Shown piece by piece: positions 43,101-52,374 of a stretch of DNA of 64,000 nucleotides. Source of the stretch: Pseudomonadota bacterium. GTDB lineage: Bacteria; Pseudomonadota; Gammaproteobacteria; Halothiobacillales; Halothiobacillaceae. The stretch is from assembly GCA_021801265.1 (NCBI GenBank), contig JAJYYE010000001.1:372001-436000 (forward strand), read 5' to 3'. How positions within the stretch are numbered: position 1 is the first letter of the stretch; the number at the start of each line of letters is the position of its first letter. The notes below the pieces were generated by a model that did not search any database, was not told the DNA's origin, and saw nothing but the letters and a program-made list of their open reading frames with translations. The position numbers were made by a program, and so were the translations under genes.

Positions 43101-44630
43101 ATAATCGTACAGCGAGCGCTGGGTTTGTGAGAGTACCGCCATGGGCGCATCGTCACCCATCGAACCGATGGCTTCCTGGCCTTCTTCGGCCATCACGCGG
43201 ATCACTTGATCACGCTCTTCAAAGCTCAACAAATATTCTTTTTCGTATTGGCTTAAGGTATCGCGATCAAAGGGCTGACTGGTGAGTTTGCCCTCATCCA
43301 GCGCGCTGGCGAGCCGCACCGAATGGGCTTTTAGCCATGCACGATAAGGTTGACGCCGCTTCATGCGGTTATCAACTTCTTCCGGCGCAAGCAGTAGGCC
43401 TTCCGCCGTATCTACCGCAATAATTTGCCCTGGACGCACCCGGCCTTTTTGCACGACATCGGCAGGATCGTAGTCCCACACGCCAATTTCAGAAGCCAAG
43501 GTGATGTGGCGATCCTTGGTAATCACCCAGCGCGCCGGCCGCAGGCCATTGCGATCCATGGCACAAGCGACTGTACGTCCATCGGTCATCACAATGCCAG
43601 CCGGACCATCCCATGGTTCCAAATGCATGGAGTGGTATTCGTAAAACGCGCGCAAATCGGCGTCCATGTGTTCCACATTCTGCCAAGCCGGCGGCACAAT
43701 CATCCGCATGGCGCGCAACATATCCACACCACCCGCAAGCAATGCTTCGAGCATGTTATCCATCGAGGAGGAATCGGAACCCGTGGTATTCACCAGCGGC
43801 GTGACAAGACTCATATCCGGAATCAACGGGGTGGCATATTTGCTCGACCGCGCCAGCGCCCAGTTACGATTACCGCAAATGGTGTTGATTTCGCCGTTAT
43901 GGGCGAGATAACGGAACGGCTGCGCCAGGCGCCATTCGGGGAAGGTATTGGTCGAGAAACGTTGATGGAACACACATTGCGATGAGGCGAGCGTGGCATC
44001 TTGCAGGTCAAGATAAAAGCCCGCGAGATCGTCGGGCATCATCAAGCCTTTGTACGAAATGACCTGCGCGGACATCGATGGCATGTAAAACACCGGATCA
44101 TCCGCCAGCTGTTTTTCGGTAACACGCCGGGCGATATACAGTTTGGTATCAAATGCCCGGGCCGAAAGATCGGCCGGTGCATTAACAAAAACATGCAAAA
44201 TATCGGGGCGCTTCGCCGCTGAAATCCGCCCAAGCACCGAGGCATCAACGGGTACCGCACGCCAACCCGCCACAAGCAAACCTTGGTGGGATAACGCCTC
44301 GGCCAGCGTGGTTTTCACCCGACTCGCATCGGCCGCATCCAAGCCCGCGAAAACAACACCCACGGCATAATTGTCGGTCAAAGCGAAACCCAGTTTGGCG
44401 GCTTCGGCACGAAAAAATTCATCCGGTTTTTTGAGCAGGATGCCGCAACCGTCACCGGATTTGCCATCGGCAGAAATCCCGCCCCGGTGGGTCATGCGCG
44501 CCAGTGCTTCAATCGCCGTCGATACCAGCGCATGGCTGGGTTGATCGTCCATATGGGCAATCAACCCAAAACCGCAATTGTCCTTTTCAAAGCTTGGGTG
44601 GTATAGACCGGCGGTTGGGGCGCGATTCAT
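40170..44630 (-). CDS. gltB: Glutamate synthase large subunit
   Basis: The 1486-residue protein has full family length. The N-terminal glutaminase nucleophile Cys is in [10 protein letters not shown], implying removal of a short propeptide. The central and FMN-binding synthase domains follow. The 3Fe-4S cluster ligands are in [12 protein letters not shown], and the C-terminal GXGXG beta-helix has repeated G-x-x-G units. It makes glutamate from glutamine and 2-oxoglutarate. The small subunit gene gltD normally follows but here a terminator does, so GltD must be encoded elsewhere or replaced by another electron donor. Confidence 0.97.
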   Translation of the reverse strand: MNRAPTAGLYHPSFEKDNCGFGLIAHMDDQPSHALVSTAIEALARMTHRGGISADGKSGDGCGILLKKPDEFFRAEAAKLGFALTDNYAVGVVFAGLDAADASRVKTTLAEALSHQGLLVAGWRAVPVDASVLGRISAAKRPDILHVFVNAPADLSARAFDTKLYIARRVTEKQLADDPVFYMPSMSAQVISYKGLMMPDDLAGFYLDLQDATLASSQCVFHQRFSTNTFPEWRLAQPFRYLAHNGEINTICGNRNWALARSSKYATPLIPDMSLVTPLVNTTGSDSSSMDNMLEALLAGGVDMLRAMRMIVPPAWQNVEHMDADLRAFYEYHSMHLEPWDGPAGIVMTDGRTVACAMDRNGLRPARWVITKDRHITLASEIGVWDYDPADVVQKGRVRPGQIIAVDTAEGLLLAPEEVDNRMKRRQPYRAWLKAHSVRLASALDEGKLTSQPFDRDTLSQYEKEYLLSFEERDQVIRVMAEEGQEAIGSMGDDAPMAVLSQTQRSLYDYFRQQFAQVTNPPIDPLREAIVMSLETLIGRERNVFAETPEHAHRLQLETPILGEAKFKALLAQTDPDFVHGRIDLNYPLHEGLQTAIERVCDEAVAQVRAGTVVLVLSDRGLSADHLPIHALLATGAIHHRLIRDGLRTDANLIVETATARDPHHCAVLLGYGATAIYPYLAFETIHDMLETQLITVGNSEKLASNFVKGMGKGLKKILSKMGISTVASYRGSQLFEIIGLADEIVNLCFKDTTSRLQGARFVDLEADQKILHKEAITRHKLPRQGGLLKYIDGGEYHAYNPDVVQTLQAAVNTGDFALWQQYSAHVNHRPIATLRDMFDLAHDTTPISIDDVESLESIIRRFDSAGMSLGALSPEAHETLAEAMNRLGARSNSGEGGEDPARYGTMKMSKIKQIASGRFGVTPHYLVNAEVLQIKVAQGAKPGEGGQLPGHKVDATIGRLRYARPGVALISPPPHHDIYSIEDLAQLIFDLKQVNPSALVSVKLVSEPGVGTIAAGVAKAYADLITISGYDGGTGASPLTSVKYAGSPWELGLAEAHQTLRANDLRDKVRLQTDGGLKTGLDVIKAAILGAESFGFGTGPMIALGCKYLRICHLNNCATGIATQNKVLRLDHFKGNVEKVMNYFRFIALEVRHLLAQLGVRSIDELISRTDLLKARKPQTTKQANLDLGALLSDGGLVGDAPTCCVAPHNVPHDQGELAEEIIRQILPAIEAKLGGEFKFELRNTHRSIGARISGEIAKRYGNLGMVDAPIHLSFTGIAGQSFGVWNAGGLNMTLEGDANDYVGKGMAGGELVIYPPKNSSFTSGDTPIIGNTCLYGATGGQLFAGGQAGERFAVRNSGASAVIEGCGDHGCEYMTGGIVTILGQTGVNFGAGMTGGFAYVLDEGNDFVDRYNHELIDIHRLQAAELEGHRQHLRGILVTHLTKTGSARAAEILDQFELYLPKFWLIKPKATDIQDLLATLANAA

Positions 44631-44934
44631 CGGGGGGAAACCTCTTCAAATTCTCAATAAGAGCCTAAATCAATGGCCTAAACTGGCCCCTCCCCAACAT
44701 GGGGAAAATGGCTACTTGGCGTGGCGGGCGTCAAACGCACGCAGGGCGTGGGGCTTCATCCGGGACAATCGCGTCATTCAATCAACGCCGACAAGCTCAC
44801 CGGAATATAGCATCCGCAGTACCGATTGCAGATAACCCCCCAATACCCCCGAAAAAATGGGGGGCTGAATTTTAACGGCAGGCCGCCGAACTGGCAACAT
44901 CAATACTGATTTGCGCGCCGAAACAACCTGTCGA
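44631..44934. other. Spacer between damX-like gene and gltB
   Basis: No gene is seen. A hairpin (CCCCCCA at 44836-44842 with TGGGGGG at 44858-44864) lies near the end of the damX-like gene and could end its transcript on the minus strand. The gltB promoter should be in the part nearest 44631. Confidence 0.4.
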
Positions 44935-46413
44935 TTATTGGCTGAGCACGTCGGTGATGGCCGCGAAGCTACGAGGATAAGGCTTGAACTGTCGCAAAGC
45001 CTCGCTGAGCTCGGAAGCGGCCTTGCGTGCATCGCCGACATTCGCGAAATCGCCCAGCGTGACGGTAAACAGCATTTGGTTATTGCGTTTTTGCGAGAAA
45101 ACATGCCAGGCGCCCAGACGCGTGCTGGATTCATGTTTCTTAACAAAATTCAACGCCGCTTTCTCGTCATTGAAGGCCCCAAGCTGAATGGCTGCGCGGG
45201 TTTTCGGTCTGGCCCGATACCACGCATTATCAACACCTTTAACGATCGTCGCCTTAGGCTGGGCTGGCTCCTGACGTTTTGCTGCCAGAGCCAGCGGTTT
45301 TTCTGCAGGTAATTTTTCAACGGGCGGCTTTTCTCGGGGCGCAATCAGCTTTTTCTCTGCCGACGAGGGGATTGCAACGGCCCGAGGGATCGGGTGCGAC
45401 TCGGCTGCTGGCGGCTCGATGGACTTTGGCACAATAACGGGCGCCAAAGCTGCCGGAGTTGGCGCAGGGTTGGCGGCAAGATCGTGCGCCGCTGGCACAT
45501 CAACTGGCGGCGATTGCGTCACGGCGGGCACTGCGCCACTCAAGCTGCTCGTCGCGCCCAGCCCGCCATCGTTGGGTAAGGGATTATCCGTTTGGGCCGG
45601 CGCTGTGCCAGCCAATTCAGGGGTCGTAGTTTGTGTCGACGTTGAATTGAGTGGAAGTATTTGTGGCCCCATTGGTTTATCCGAGGTGCTGGTCAGCAAA
45701 GCAAAGCCGCCAAAGGTGACGATCGCCACGCTGATTCCAGCGGCAACCAGCAACATCGGGCTAAATGATTTGCGGCGCGCGGCGGCTTGGTCCGGAACAA
45801 AGCCACGATTAGCTTCCAATGCATCGGCGAACAGGGGTTCTTCTTTCAATGCATTCGCCGTGTCCGCAGCAGTTGATCGCGGCGGCGTGGCGCCTGGCTC
45901 GGCTTCGCCCAGTAATTGGCAGAGGTGAATCTCGCTCTGCATTTCCGAAAGTTCAGGCTCTAGCCGCAATTGATCCGTTAAACCGATATCCCCGGTCAGC
46001 AAAAATAACAGATGATTTGGGGCGAGATCATGCGCGGCACGGAGACTCGCCAGTAATCCCGACCATTGCGGGGTATCAATCCAGGCGTCCGCATTTTCGA
46101 TCACCATCAAGAGTCGGCCTTGGGCATCCATGGCCTCATGTACCGCGCTCGCCAATTGCCGAGGTGATTCAATCCCCGGGGATAACTGCAACGCATCACT
46201 CACCAGGGGAATGATCGCGGCGGCCATCGTATGTGGGCTTGCCTGAAGGCCAAGAATTTCAATTGACCCTGGCAACTGGTCGGCCAAGAGCTTGACGAAT
46301 GCGCGCCGCTCGGGTGCCGATGCGCTTTCGACCAAGATGACCCGGTCGGCATATTTCACCAACTGGGTAATCAGATTGGCTTGTTCGAAGGCATGTTGTT
46401 GCGCGGTATTCAT
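44935..46413 (-). CDS. DamX-like SPOR-domain protein
   Basis: Started at ATG 46413 it is 492 residues. The N-terminal half resembles an AAA ATPase of the ExeA/DamX kind (IVIENADAW-like Walker B region) but has no GxxxxGK[ST] Walker A. A single membrane helix lies near residues 225-245 (LLVAAGISVAIVTFGGFALL), then a Pro/Ala-rich periplasmic linker, then a C-terminal SPOR domain (IQLGAFNDEKAALNFVKKH to LGDFANVGDARKAASEL). SPOR domains bind denuded glycan at the division septum. Its place after aroB matches damX in other gammaproteobacteria. Confidence 0.85.
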   Translation of the reverse strand: MNTAQQHAFEQANLITQLVKYADRVILVESASAPERRAFVKLLADQLPGSIEILGLQASPHTMAAAIIPLVSDALQLSPGIESPRQLASAVHEAMDAQGRLLMVIENADAWIDTPQWSGLLASLRAAHDLAPNHLLFLLTGDIGLTDQLRLEPELSEMQSEIHLCQLLGEAEPGATPPRSTAADTANALKEEPLFADALEANRGFVPDQAAARRKSFSPMLLVAAGISVAIVTFGGFALLTSTSDKPMGPQILPLNSTSTQTTTPELAGTAPAQTDNPLPNDGGLGATSSLSGAVPAVTQSPPVDVPAAHDLAANPAPTPAALAPVIVPKSIEPPAAESHPIPRAVAIPSSAEKKLIAPREKPPVEKLPAEKPLALAAKRQEPAQPKATIVKGVDNAWYRARPKTRAAIQLGAFNDEKAALNFVKKHESSTRLGAWHVFSQKRNNQMLFTVTLGDFANVGDARKAASELSEALRQFKPYPRSFAAITDVLSQ

Positions 46414-46446
46414 ACGATGGCTATCCAATGTCGATCAATGCGACGG

Positions 46447-47571
46447 TTATAAAGGCGAAGGCTGTGCGTGCGTCGCACGCAAGGTGTCAAGCAATAATTC
46501 TTCGGGCGCTTTATCGGTGACCAGGGCAGAACCCAAACCGTGCAGCAACACCAGCCGCAACCGCCCGCCTTGGACTTTCTTGTCATTATCCATCAGATCG
46601 CGCAACGTCTCGATGGCAAGATCAGCGGGGCTTTGCGTCGGCAAACCTGCCGCCGTCACGATGCGATTCACCCGCGCCAGATCCGCAGCACTAATCCATT
46701 CAAGCCGATGCGACAGATCCGCCGCCATGCACATGCCCGCACCCACGGCTTCACCATGCAACCAATTGCCATACCCCATGCCGGATTCAATCGCGTGCCC
46801 GAAGGTGTGCCCCAAATTCAGTAAAGCACGCAAGCCGCCCTCGCGCTCATCTTGATTCACAATATCGGCCTTAATCGCACAAGAACGGGTGATGGCATGG
46901 CGTAGCGCTTGTTCATCCCGAGCGCGCAGTTTGGCCATATTGGTTTCAATCCAATCGAGAAAATCGACATCCCAAAGCAGCCCATATTTTATAACTTCGG
47001 CCAAGCCTGCGGACAGCTCACGATCCGGCAGGGTATAGAGCGTGCGGATATCAGCGATCACACAGCGCGGCTGATAAAACGCGCCAATCATATTTTTCGC
47101 CTGGGGATGATTCACCCCGGTTTTGCCGCCCACCGAGCTATCGACCTGGGAGAGCAAGGTCGTCGGGATTTGAATAAAAGGCACACCGCGCTGGTAACAC
47201 GCGGCAGCAAAACCCGTGATATCGCCAATCACGCCGCCACCGAGTGCGATCAGCGTGGTTTGGCGGTCGCAGTGAGCATCCACCAGCGCATCGAAAATAT
47301 GGCTCAAGGTGTCTAGCGATTTATATTGCTCGCCATCGGGCAACACGACCAGCTTAACGTTCTTGAATGCGGACAATCCCACGCGCAACGCCTCGGCATA
47401 CAGCGGCGCCACCGTTGTATTTGAAACGATAACGGCTGTATCGCCGGGGACATGGCGCGCCAGTAGTTCCGTATTTTTGAGCAAATCCGTACCGATATAA
47501 ATCGGATAGCTGCGATCACCCAGATCAACAACCAATGAAGCGGTATGGTCAAGCGCGGCGGAGTCGGGCAT
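46447..47571 (-). CDS. aroB: 3-dehydroquinate synthase
   Basis: Started at ATG 47571 (GAAGG upstream) it is 374 residues. NAD-binding and active-site motifs [27 protein letters not shown] and [14 protein letters not shown] are intact, and metal ligands lie in [11 protein letters not shown] and LHGEAVGAG. It closes the ring in step two of the shikimate pathway. The usual upstream neighbour aroK is absent from this position. Confidence 0.96.
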   Translation of the reverse strand: MPDSAALDHTASLVVDLGDRSYPIYIGTDLLKNTELLARHVPGDTAVIVSNTTVAPLYAEALRVGLSAFKNVKLVVLPDGEQYKSLDTLSHIFDALVDAHCDRQTTLIALGGGVIGDITGFAAACYQRGVPFIQIPTTLLSQVDSSVGGKTGVNHPQAKNMIGAFYQPRCVIADIRTLYTLPDRELSAGLAEVIKYGLLWDVDFLDWIETNMAKLRARDEQALRHAITRSCAIKADIVNQDEREGGLRALLNLGHTFGHAIESGMGYGNWLHGEAVGAGMCMAADLSHRLEWISAADLARVNRIVTAAGLPTQSPADLAIETLRDLMDNDKKVQGGRLRLVLLHGLGSALVTDKAPEELLLDTLRATHAQPSPL

Positions 47572-47663
47572 AAAGCAACCTTCATTCAAAAAATCAAACC
47601 TATGGTCAGAACTATATCAGTAACCCCCGTTGTTCCGTAGCCATCCGAACGGCCCAGCAAGGG

Positions 47664-47723
47664 GCAAGCCCGCAACCTGTCGGGCTTGCCTTCGGAACGG
47701 AGGTTAAGTCCGACAGGCTGCGG
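47664..47723. repeat. Nested inverted repeats with CCTGTCGG core upstream of aroB
   Basis: GCAAGCCCG and CGGGCTTGC (47664-47689) form one stem. A larger alternative stem pairs CCCGCAACCTGTCGGGCTT with AAGTCCGACAGGCTGCGGG (47670-47723, two mismatches). The two folds exclude each other. The CCTGTCGG core also occurs at 8215-8253, so this may be a dispersed palindromic repeat; it could also end the transcript of the upstream lipoprotein gene. Confidence 0.6.
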
Positions 47724-47744
47724 GCTCACTTGAACGCCTTTGGG

Positions 47745-48155
47745 TCAATTGATGGGCATCCAGCCAGACGAGCCTTTAAGCAACGTCAGACGGGTGCTGT
47801 ACGCTTGAGTTTGCCCGGCTTTGAAATTGCCAAACTGCAACATCAAACCGATTTGTCCTGCCGTACCTAAAAAATTTGCCACAGAATTCGCATTCTGCAA
47901 CGTATTGGCCACTTCGTCCGCACCTTGTTTAAACAATAGCGTGGCCGTTACGTCCACCGTCCACCGTTGATTTTGCTCAGCGGCGTTCAGGGTATTGATG
48001 GCTTGCACCACAATCACTTTGCCGGACGGATCAAGCTTATCCTGCAAAATTTGCCGGATAGCCTCTTTATCAGGACCTTGATTAAACAGGCAACCCGCCA
48101 AAGAAAGCAGCAGAACAACCCCCAGGCTACGCAGCCCTAATCGCATGAATTGCAC
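47745..48155 (-). CDS. Small lipoprotein of unknown function
   Basis: The 136-residue protein has a signal peptide ending in the lipobox LSLAGC. The mature part is mixed alpha/beta, with DVTATLLFKQGADEVANTL and a C-terminal SSGWMPIN that resembles small NTF2-like or DUF4878-like secreted domains. I do not recognise the family with confidence. It lies upstream of aroB on the same strand with 173 bases between. Confidence 0.65.
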   Translation of the reverse strand: MQFMRLGLRSLGVVLLLSLAGCLFNQGPDKEAIRQILQDKLDPSGKVIVVQAINTLNAAEQNQRWTVDVTATLLFKQGADEVANTLQNANSVANFLGTAGQIGLMLQFGNFKAGQTQAYSTRLTLLKGSSGWMPIN

Positions 48156-48478
48156 GCAGTGCCTCCCACATGGAAACCATTTGAATTAAAGATCACTCAC
48201 GGAAACTCTGGTTATTATCCCATGAAAGAAAATAAAACCGAAACGGATCGGTCTTCCTGCTCCCCCCTTTCGTCAGCCCGGACTATTCCGCCGAACAGAG
48301 TCAATAGCGCTCATAACCACACATCCTGCCCCCCATTCAATTGCATGAAAAAATCATTAACAGCACGGGGGTAATTATTTCTACAAATTCCCACTGACCT
48401 GTCCTGTCCTGAGTTTTTAAATCAGCATTTCGAGCTTATTTCTTTCTGCGCTCATATCCTGATGCGGCATCGGCCAAC

Positions 48479-48958
48479 ATGCCGACATTCATTAATGAAC
48501 TTCATTATGACAACGCCTGTACAGATGCGGGCAAAGCTTTTGAAGCTTCTGATCCGACGGGGCCGGATTTAATTTGAGTAATTTGCAAAACCGGGCTGAT
48601 ATTCACTACCCTGAGCCCGGTTCTGACTACCGATAAGATGCGGTGCATGGGTACGAGTCCGGGAATTACCAATGTAATCGGTGTGATTGATGACGCGTCC
48701 GGTGCGTACGGAATCCAGCCGACGACCCCGCGTACCTACCCCGAAATCAATCCGAGAAAAGATCATCCCCCTATTATTCCGCATGCGATGCTGTCCACCG
48801 GCAGTTTCAATGTGCTCAATGACTTCACTGGCATTTCATCTTGGCTCGTACCTGCGCTGGCGCCACCTTTTGCCACTCGGAAGCGCAAACAAAATGCGCA
48901 AGCCCTAAACTGGATTTATTCAGAGGAGTACGCAGCTACTGGTGTCGAAGATTTTTAG
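48479..48958 (+). pseudogene. Decayed extracellular endonuclease (ExeM/NucH type)
   Basis: One plus-strand frame carries three pieces of a secreted nuclease in the right order. First is MPTFINELHYDNACTDAG, like the lamin-tail opening FINEIHYDN. After a stop at about 48577 comes FTTLSPVLTTDKMRCMGTSPG with GVIDDASGAYGIQPT, like GVVDYSFGNYRLQPT. Then comes GSFNVLNDFT, like the ASFNVLNYFT that opens the catalytic domain. The spacing is far too short, so large internal pieces are lost, and the rest of the catalytic domain is absent. The remaining 48156-48478 shows no gene. Confidence 0.55.
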
Positions 48959-48963
48959 CCAAT

Positions 48964-48988
48964 AAAAACCCGGCGTTGGCCGGGTCGG
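48964..48988 (-). terminator. Terminator of the porin gene
   Basis: On the minus strand ACCCGGC, four bases, GCCGGGT is followed by TTTTATT, 31 bases after the porin stop codon. Confidence 0.8.
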
Positions 48989-49019
48989 GTTGTTTTAAAA
49001 CCGATGAGTCAAGCCTGAC

Positions 49020-50312
49020 TTAAAACATGGCAGTAACCTGCAGCGCCACCAAGCCTTTCACGCCTTTGAGTTGATTATTAACGGCTATCGCGTCGGAGTT
49101 GTAATCGCGCGTTGAGTAATCCAACGTCACCCGCGTTTTCGGATTGAAATGGTATTGCACACCGGCGGTCCAGGTATTGAAGCGGGTTTCAATGGGTAAA
49201 TCCGTGTTGCGCACATATTTGTCATAGCGCAAATCCAGCTCCCATTGGCTGTTCGGAATAAACCAGCCACCTTCGATATACCCCCCGTTGGCCTTATTGT
49301 TGTTAAACAGGGTTTGGGGATTATTGGCGCCCTGATAAATCATACCCTTACCCCACATGTATTCGGCGGTCATACGAAAGGGTTTTTTGAGGTAAGACAC
49401 ACCCGCGCCATAACGTTTGCGATCTTGCTCTTGCGTCGCGTTGTAGGCATTGGTGCGTTTGCCGGCTTGATACCAGGAAAACAGTTTGACGCTTGGGCTC
49501 ATCGGCCCCTTGTTTTTCAGATCAAATAAATACGCTGAAGACCAATACAGATAGAGATCTTTATGACTATTGTTATCGGCCATTTGCACCCCTTGACCAT
49601 TGCCCAGCATCACCGCGTAGGTGTGCTCCCAACTGCCCACATCAAAGGCATCAAACAGCTGGATGCCCGTATCTCTAAAGCCACTGCTGGGTTTTGAGAA
49701 GCCATTCAGACTCGCGTTGGGCGTGCTCTGCGGGAGAATGTTCAGATTGCCCGCAGTCGGATAGCGCTCCAGCAGCAATTGATTGGTGACGTTGGTGTAA
49801 TTGATGTAATTCAAGGAATTAATCCCCTGAAGTCCTTCTTCGGCACCAGGATATTTGAACAAACCCAGCCGCGCCCGCAGACCTTTGATGTAATTCAGGG
49901 TCACACTGGCGTCCGTGAGATAGGGACGATAGCTGCCATAACGCCCGCCGTTGGTGATGGAGTTATTACCAAATTCAGCCATGATGAAGTAGTTGATTTT
50001 GTCATCGAGCGAAAAAGGTGCGCCGCGTGCACCGACGCGCGCCCGCAGAATATTGAACGAGGATTGGGTATCCAAATTTGGCCCAATGAGCTTGGGAGAT
50101 GAATACTTCCCATTAAAAGAATCACTAAAATCCTTTTGGTACGTGGGCTGGATAAATCCAAAAATTTTCACCGGCGGCGCAATACCCGGTTGCTCGGTAC
50201 CTTGAAGCATTAACCAGTTGGCGGCAAAGGCGTGGGGCGCGGTTAAAAAAAGGCTAGTGCATAAACTGGCGAGCGCGATTTTTTTGGATAGGTTCTTGGT
50301 TTTTTTATTCAT
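49020..50312 (-). CDS. Outer-membrane porin, phosphate-selective-porin-like
   Basis: The 430-residue protein has a clear signal peptide (KKIALASLCTSLFLTAPHAFA). Long amphipathic beta strands with alternating aromatic and polar residues follow, ending in a terminal Phe (LQVTAMF) as used by the outer-membrane assembly machinery. The features resemble the OprO/OprP (phosphate-selective porin) group, but the substrate cannot be read. It follows the secreted DsrE-like gene by 25 bases, so the two form an operon divergent from the ECF sigma gene. Confidence 0.8.
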   Translation of the reverse strand: MNKKTKNLSKKIALASLCTSLFLTAPHAFAANWLMLQGTEQPGIAPPVKIFGFIQPTYQKDFSDSFNGKYSSPKLIGPNLDTQSSFNILRARVGARGAPFSLDDKINYFIMAEFGNNSITNGGRYGSYRPYLTDASVTLNYIKGLRARLGLFKYPGAEEGLQGINSLNYINYTNVTNQLLLERYPTAGNLNILPQSTPNASLNGFSKPSSGFRDTGIQLFDAFDVGSWEHTYAVMLGNGQGVQMADNNSHKDLYLYWSSAYLFDLKNKGPMSPSVKLFSWYQAGKRTNAYNATQEQDRKRYGAGVSYLKKPFRMTAEYMWGKGMIYQGANNPQTLFNNNKANGGYIEGGWFIPNSQWELDLRYDKYVRNTDLPIETRFNTWTAGVQYHFNPKTRVTLDYSTRDYNSDAIAVNNQLKGVKGLVALQVTAMF

Positions 50313-50337
50313 GACTGATTTCCTGTTTTATTTAATT

Positions 50338-50817
50338 TTATGGTCGAGAGACGAAATAACCGGCTTTATTCAACTCAACGAGCCGAACAATACCGGCAGG
50401 CACGATTTTCGCCACCGGCGACAATTCAGGCACGTGACCCAATGTTTTCGTCATTGCTGCGATGGTGTTGTCGCAGGCGCTGAATCGAACGCCCTCGGCG
50501 GATAACGACTGAATCTGATCCTCCAGCGCGTTATTTTTGAACAGCAAACGCAGCCCAGGCCCAAAAGCCACCACCTCGATATCGACTTTATCCGCGCCAT
50601 AAAACTTGAGCAGATTGGCCGCGACATTGAGCACAAGTTGCTGTTTGTCGCCACTGCCATCACTGATTTGCAGGGCAACCCGTGCAACGGCGAAGGGTTT
50701 ATCTTGCACAGCCTGGGAAATGGGTTCTGCAGCGGGATTGGCCATGACCGATGGTGCCGCGCTCATCAGCGCGACCATCAACGCGGCGATGGCCGCGTGT
50801 TTTCTAAAATGCGACAT
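50338..50817 (-). CDS. Secreted DsrE-like protein
   Basis: Started at ATG 50817 (GAGGA upstream) the protein has 159 residues with a signal peptide cleaved near SVMA-NP. The mature part is a DsrE/DsrF-like (COG1416-type) fold: an opening beta strand AVARVALQISDG, IEVVAFGPGLRLL, then GVRFSACDNT with a single Cys115, and IVPAGIVRLVELNKAGY. The Cys sits where DsrE-family proteins bind sulfane sulfur. It is probably a periplasmic sulfur-binding or carrier protein. It heads an operon with the porin. Confidence 0.82.
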   Translation of the reverse strand: MSHFRKHAAIAALMVALMSAAPSVMANPAAEPISQAVQDKPFAVARVALQISDGSGDKQQLVLNVAANLLKFYGADKVDIEVVAFGPGLRLLFKNNALEDQIQSLSAEGVRFSACDNTIAAMTKTLGHVPELSPVAKIVPAGIVRLVELNKAGYFVSRP

Positions 50818-50904
50818 ACAATTCCTCGTGGTTGAAAATACGTTTTTCATGCCACCGTTATTCAGCGGGGCTATTTGATATGACGCCCTGGTTTTTTTAT
50901 TTAT

Positions 50905-50925
50905 TCCATTGGAAAAATTAATGGA
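50905..50925. promoter_or_regulatory. Candidate operator between the divergent DsrE and sigma genes
   Basis: TCCATT, nine bases, AATGGA is an inverted repeat inside an AT-rich 184-base divergent spacer. It may be a regulator site or the target of the ECF sigma factor. No standard sigma-70 promoter is obvious here. Confidence 0.4.
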
Positions 50926-51001
50926 TGAATTTAAATTTTCGCGACTTTATCGGGAATAAAATCGGACAGGATTTCGTCAATCATGGTTAGATAGGTCCAA
51001 T

Positions 51002-51598
51002 TTGCACGGGGGTAAGAATAAATTGGGTATTTCCTCTTTTTTATTTGGGCGATTGACCTTCAACAATCGCCTGGAACAGCTTCGCCCCCGACTCTATCGG
51101 TTGGCTTTTTCGTGGTGCAAAGAATCTTTTTTAGCGGAAGACCTGGTACAGGAAGCCATGATTCGCGCATTACAAAAACAAACCCAACTTCGGGAAGATG
51201 CGCTCTTGGATCGTTGGGTGATCCGCATTCTGGCGAATCTTTGGATGGATCACATCCGCAGCCATGTGCGCGACGAGAACATCGACGACGTCGCTGATGC
51301 GCTCTCTGTGGATGAAAATCAATCGCCCGACAGCATTCATGGACGCGATGAAATGATCGAACGTGTGCGTCATGCGGTGATGCGCCTGCCGGAAATGCAG
51401 CGCATCATCGTCACCTTGGTTGATCTGGAAGAGTTTGCCTACAAAGAAGTGGCGACCATTTTGGATTTACCGATCGGCACCATCATGAGCCGCTTGTCGC
51501 GGGGACGCCAAGCGCTAAGAAACCTATTGATCGACGGCGCCAAAGCCGAATCTCAAGAGCGCATCAAAACCGAGTGCCGCCTGAGGAGGGTGATATGA
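51002..51598 (+). CDS. ECF-type RNA polymerase sigma factor
   Basis: The protein of up to 198 residues has sigma region 2 (RLYRLAFSWCKESFLAEDLVQEAMIRAL, DRWVIRILANLWMDHIR) and region 4 (MRLPEMQRIIVTLVDLEEFAYKEVATILDLPIGTIMSRLSRGR). Regions 1 and 3 are missing, as in ECF factors. The start is unclear: the frame opens with TTG at 51002 and has another TTG at 51023; no ATG fits. It overlaps the anti-sigma gene by ATGA and diverges from dsrE-porin, its likely targets. Confidence 0.88.
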   Translation: MHGGKNKLGISSFLFGRLTFNNRLEQLRPRLYRLAFSWCKESFLAEDLVQEAMIRALQKQTQLREDALLDRWVIRILANLWMDHIRSHVRDENIDDVADALSVDENQSPDSIHGRDEMIERVRHAVMRLPEMQRIIVTLVDLEEFAYKEVATILDLPIGTIMSRLSRGRQALRNLLIDGAKAESQERIKTECRLRRVI

Positions 51599-52359
51599 AT
51601 TACGCCCACAGCAACACACTGGACGCCGCCGCCATTTCCGCCGAGGAAATCAATGCCTTTATTGACGATGAATTGATCCATGAAGATCGCCAGCGTGTGC
51701 GCGAGGGGATCAAAAAAAATCCTGAGCTAACGCAATTAATTTGCGATATTGATCAAGTGCAGGATTGGGTTCGCGAGGCATACCAAACAGTGCCCGAACC
51801 CAAACGGTTCCGCACAAAATGGCGCATGCACGTTATCACACCCGGTGCACTCGCAGCCGCGGCACTCTTGACGGTTGGCGCCTTGGCAGGGTGGTTTGCC
51901 GGCAAACTCACCACGCCCGCTATGAATGCGGCCACCGCTGTCCCGATGCTGCAAGCCAACCGTGAGCAATCCGTCGATTTTAACAGCCCGGCCGCACTGT
52001 CACGTAACGTCATACTCCGGCTGGGCTCCGATTCTCCAGAAAAATTCAGGAAAACCTTAACCGTAGTGGAGCACCTGCTCAAAACGTCGGCGCATGAGCC
52101 CGGCTTTCAGCTAGAAGTCCTGACCAACTCGGATGGGTTAAATTTTTTGCGGGCGGATACCTCACCCTACGCCCAGCAAATTGAGGCATTGATGACGAAA
52201 TATCCCAACGTACACTTTATGGTGTGCGGCACCAGCGTGAAAAATCTGGAAAAATCTGGCGCCAAACTGAATTTACTGCCCAATGTCACGGTGACGTCCT
52301 CCGCCGTCGAGCAGGTCGCAAAACGCGTCCGGGAAGGCTGGACCTATTCCGCGATTTAA
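51595..52359 (+). CDS. Anti-sigma factor with periplasmic DsrE-like domain
   Basis: From the ATG at 51595 (GGAGG upstream) it has 254 residues. Residues 15-65 are an anti-sigma head (AEEINAFIDDELIHEDRQRV, VQDWVREAY) without the zinc HxxxCxxC motif. One membrane helix lies at 84-104. The periplasmic part (135-254) reads like a DsrE domain: NVILRLGSDSPEKF, FQLEVLTNSDGLNFL, VHFMVCGTSVKN with Cys211, VTVTSSAVEQVAKRVREGW. This parallels the secreted DsrE-like protein encoded next door. It should hold the sigma factor until the DsrE part senses something, perhaps a sulfur species. The sensing role is inference. Confidence 0.85.
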   Translation: MNYAHSNTLDAAAISAEEINAFIDDELIHEDRQRVREGIKKNPELTQLICDIDQVQDWVREAYQTVPEPKRFRTKWRMHVITPGALAAAALLTVGALAGWFAGKLTTPAMNAATAVPMLQANREQSVDFNSPAALSRNVILRLGSDSPEKFRKTLTVVEHLLKTSAHEPGFQLEVLTNSDGLNFLRADTSPYAQQIEALMTKYPNVHFMVCGTSVKNLEKSGAKLNLLPNVTVTSSAVEQVAKRVREGWTYSAI

Positions 52360-52374
52360 CAGGCTTAAGTAGAC

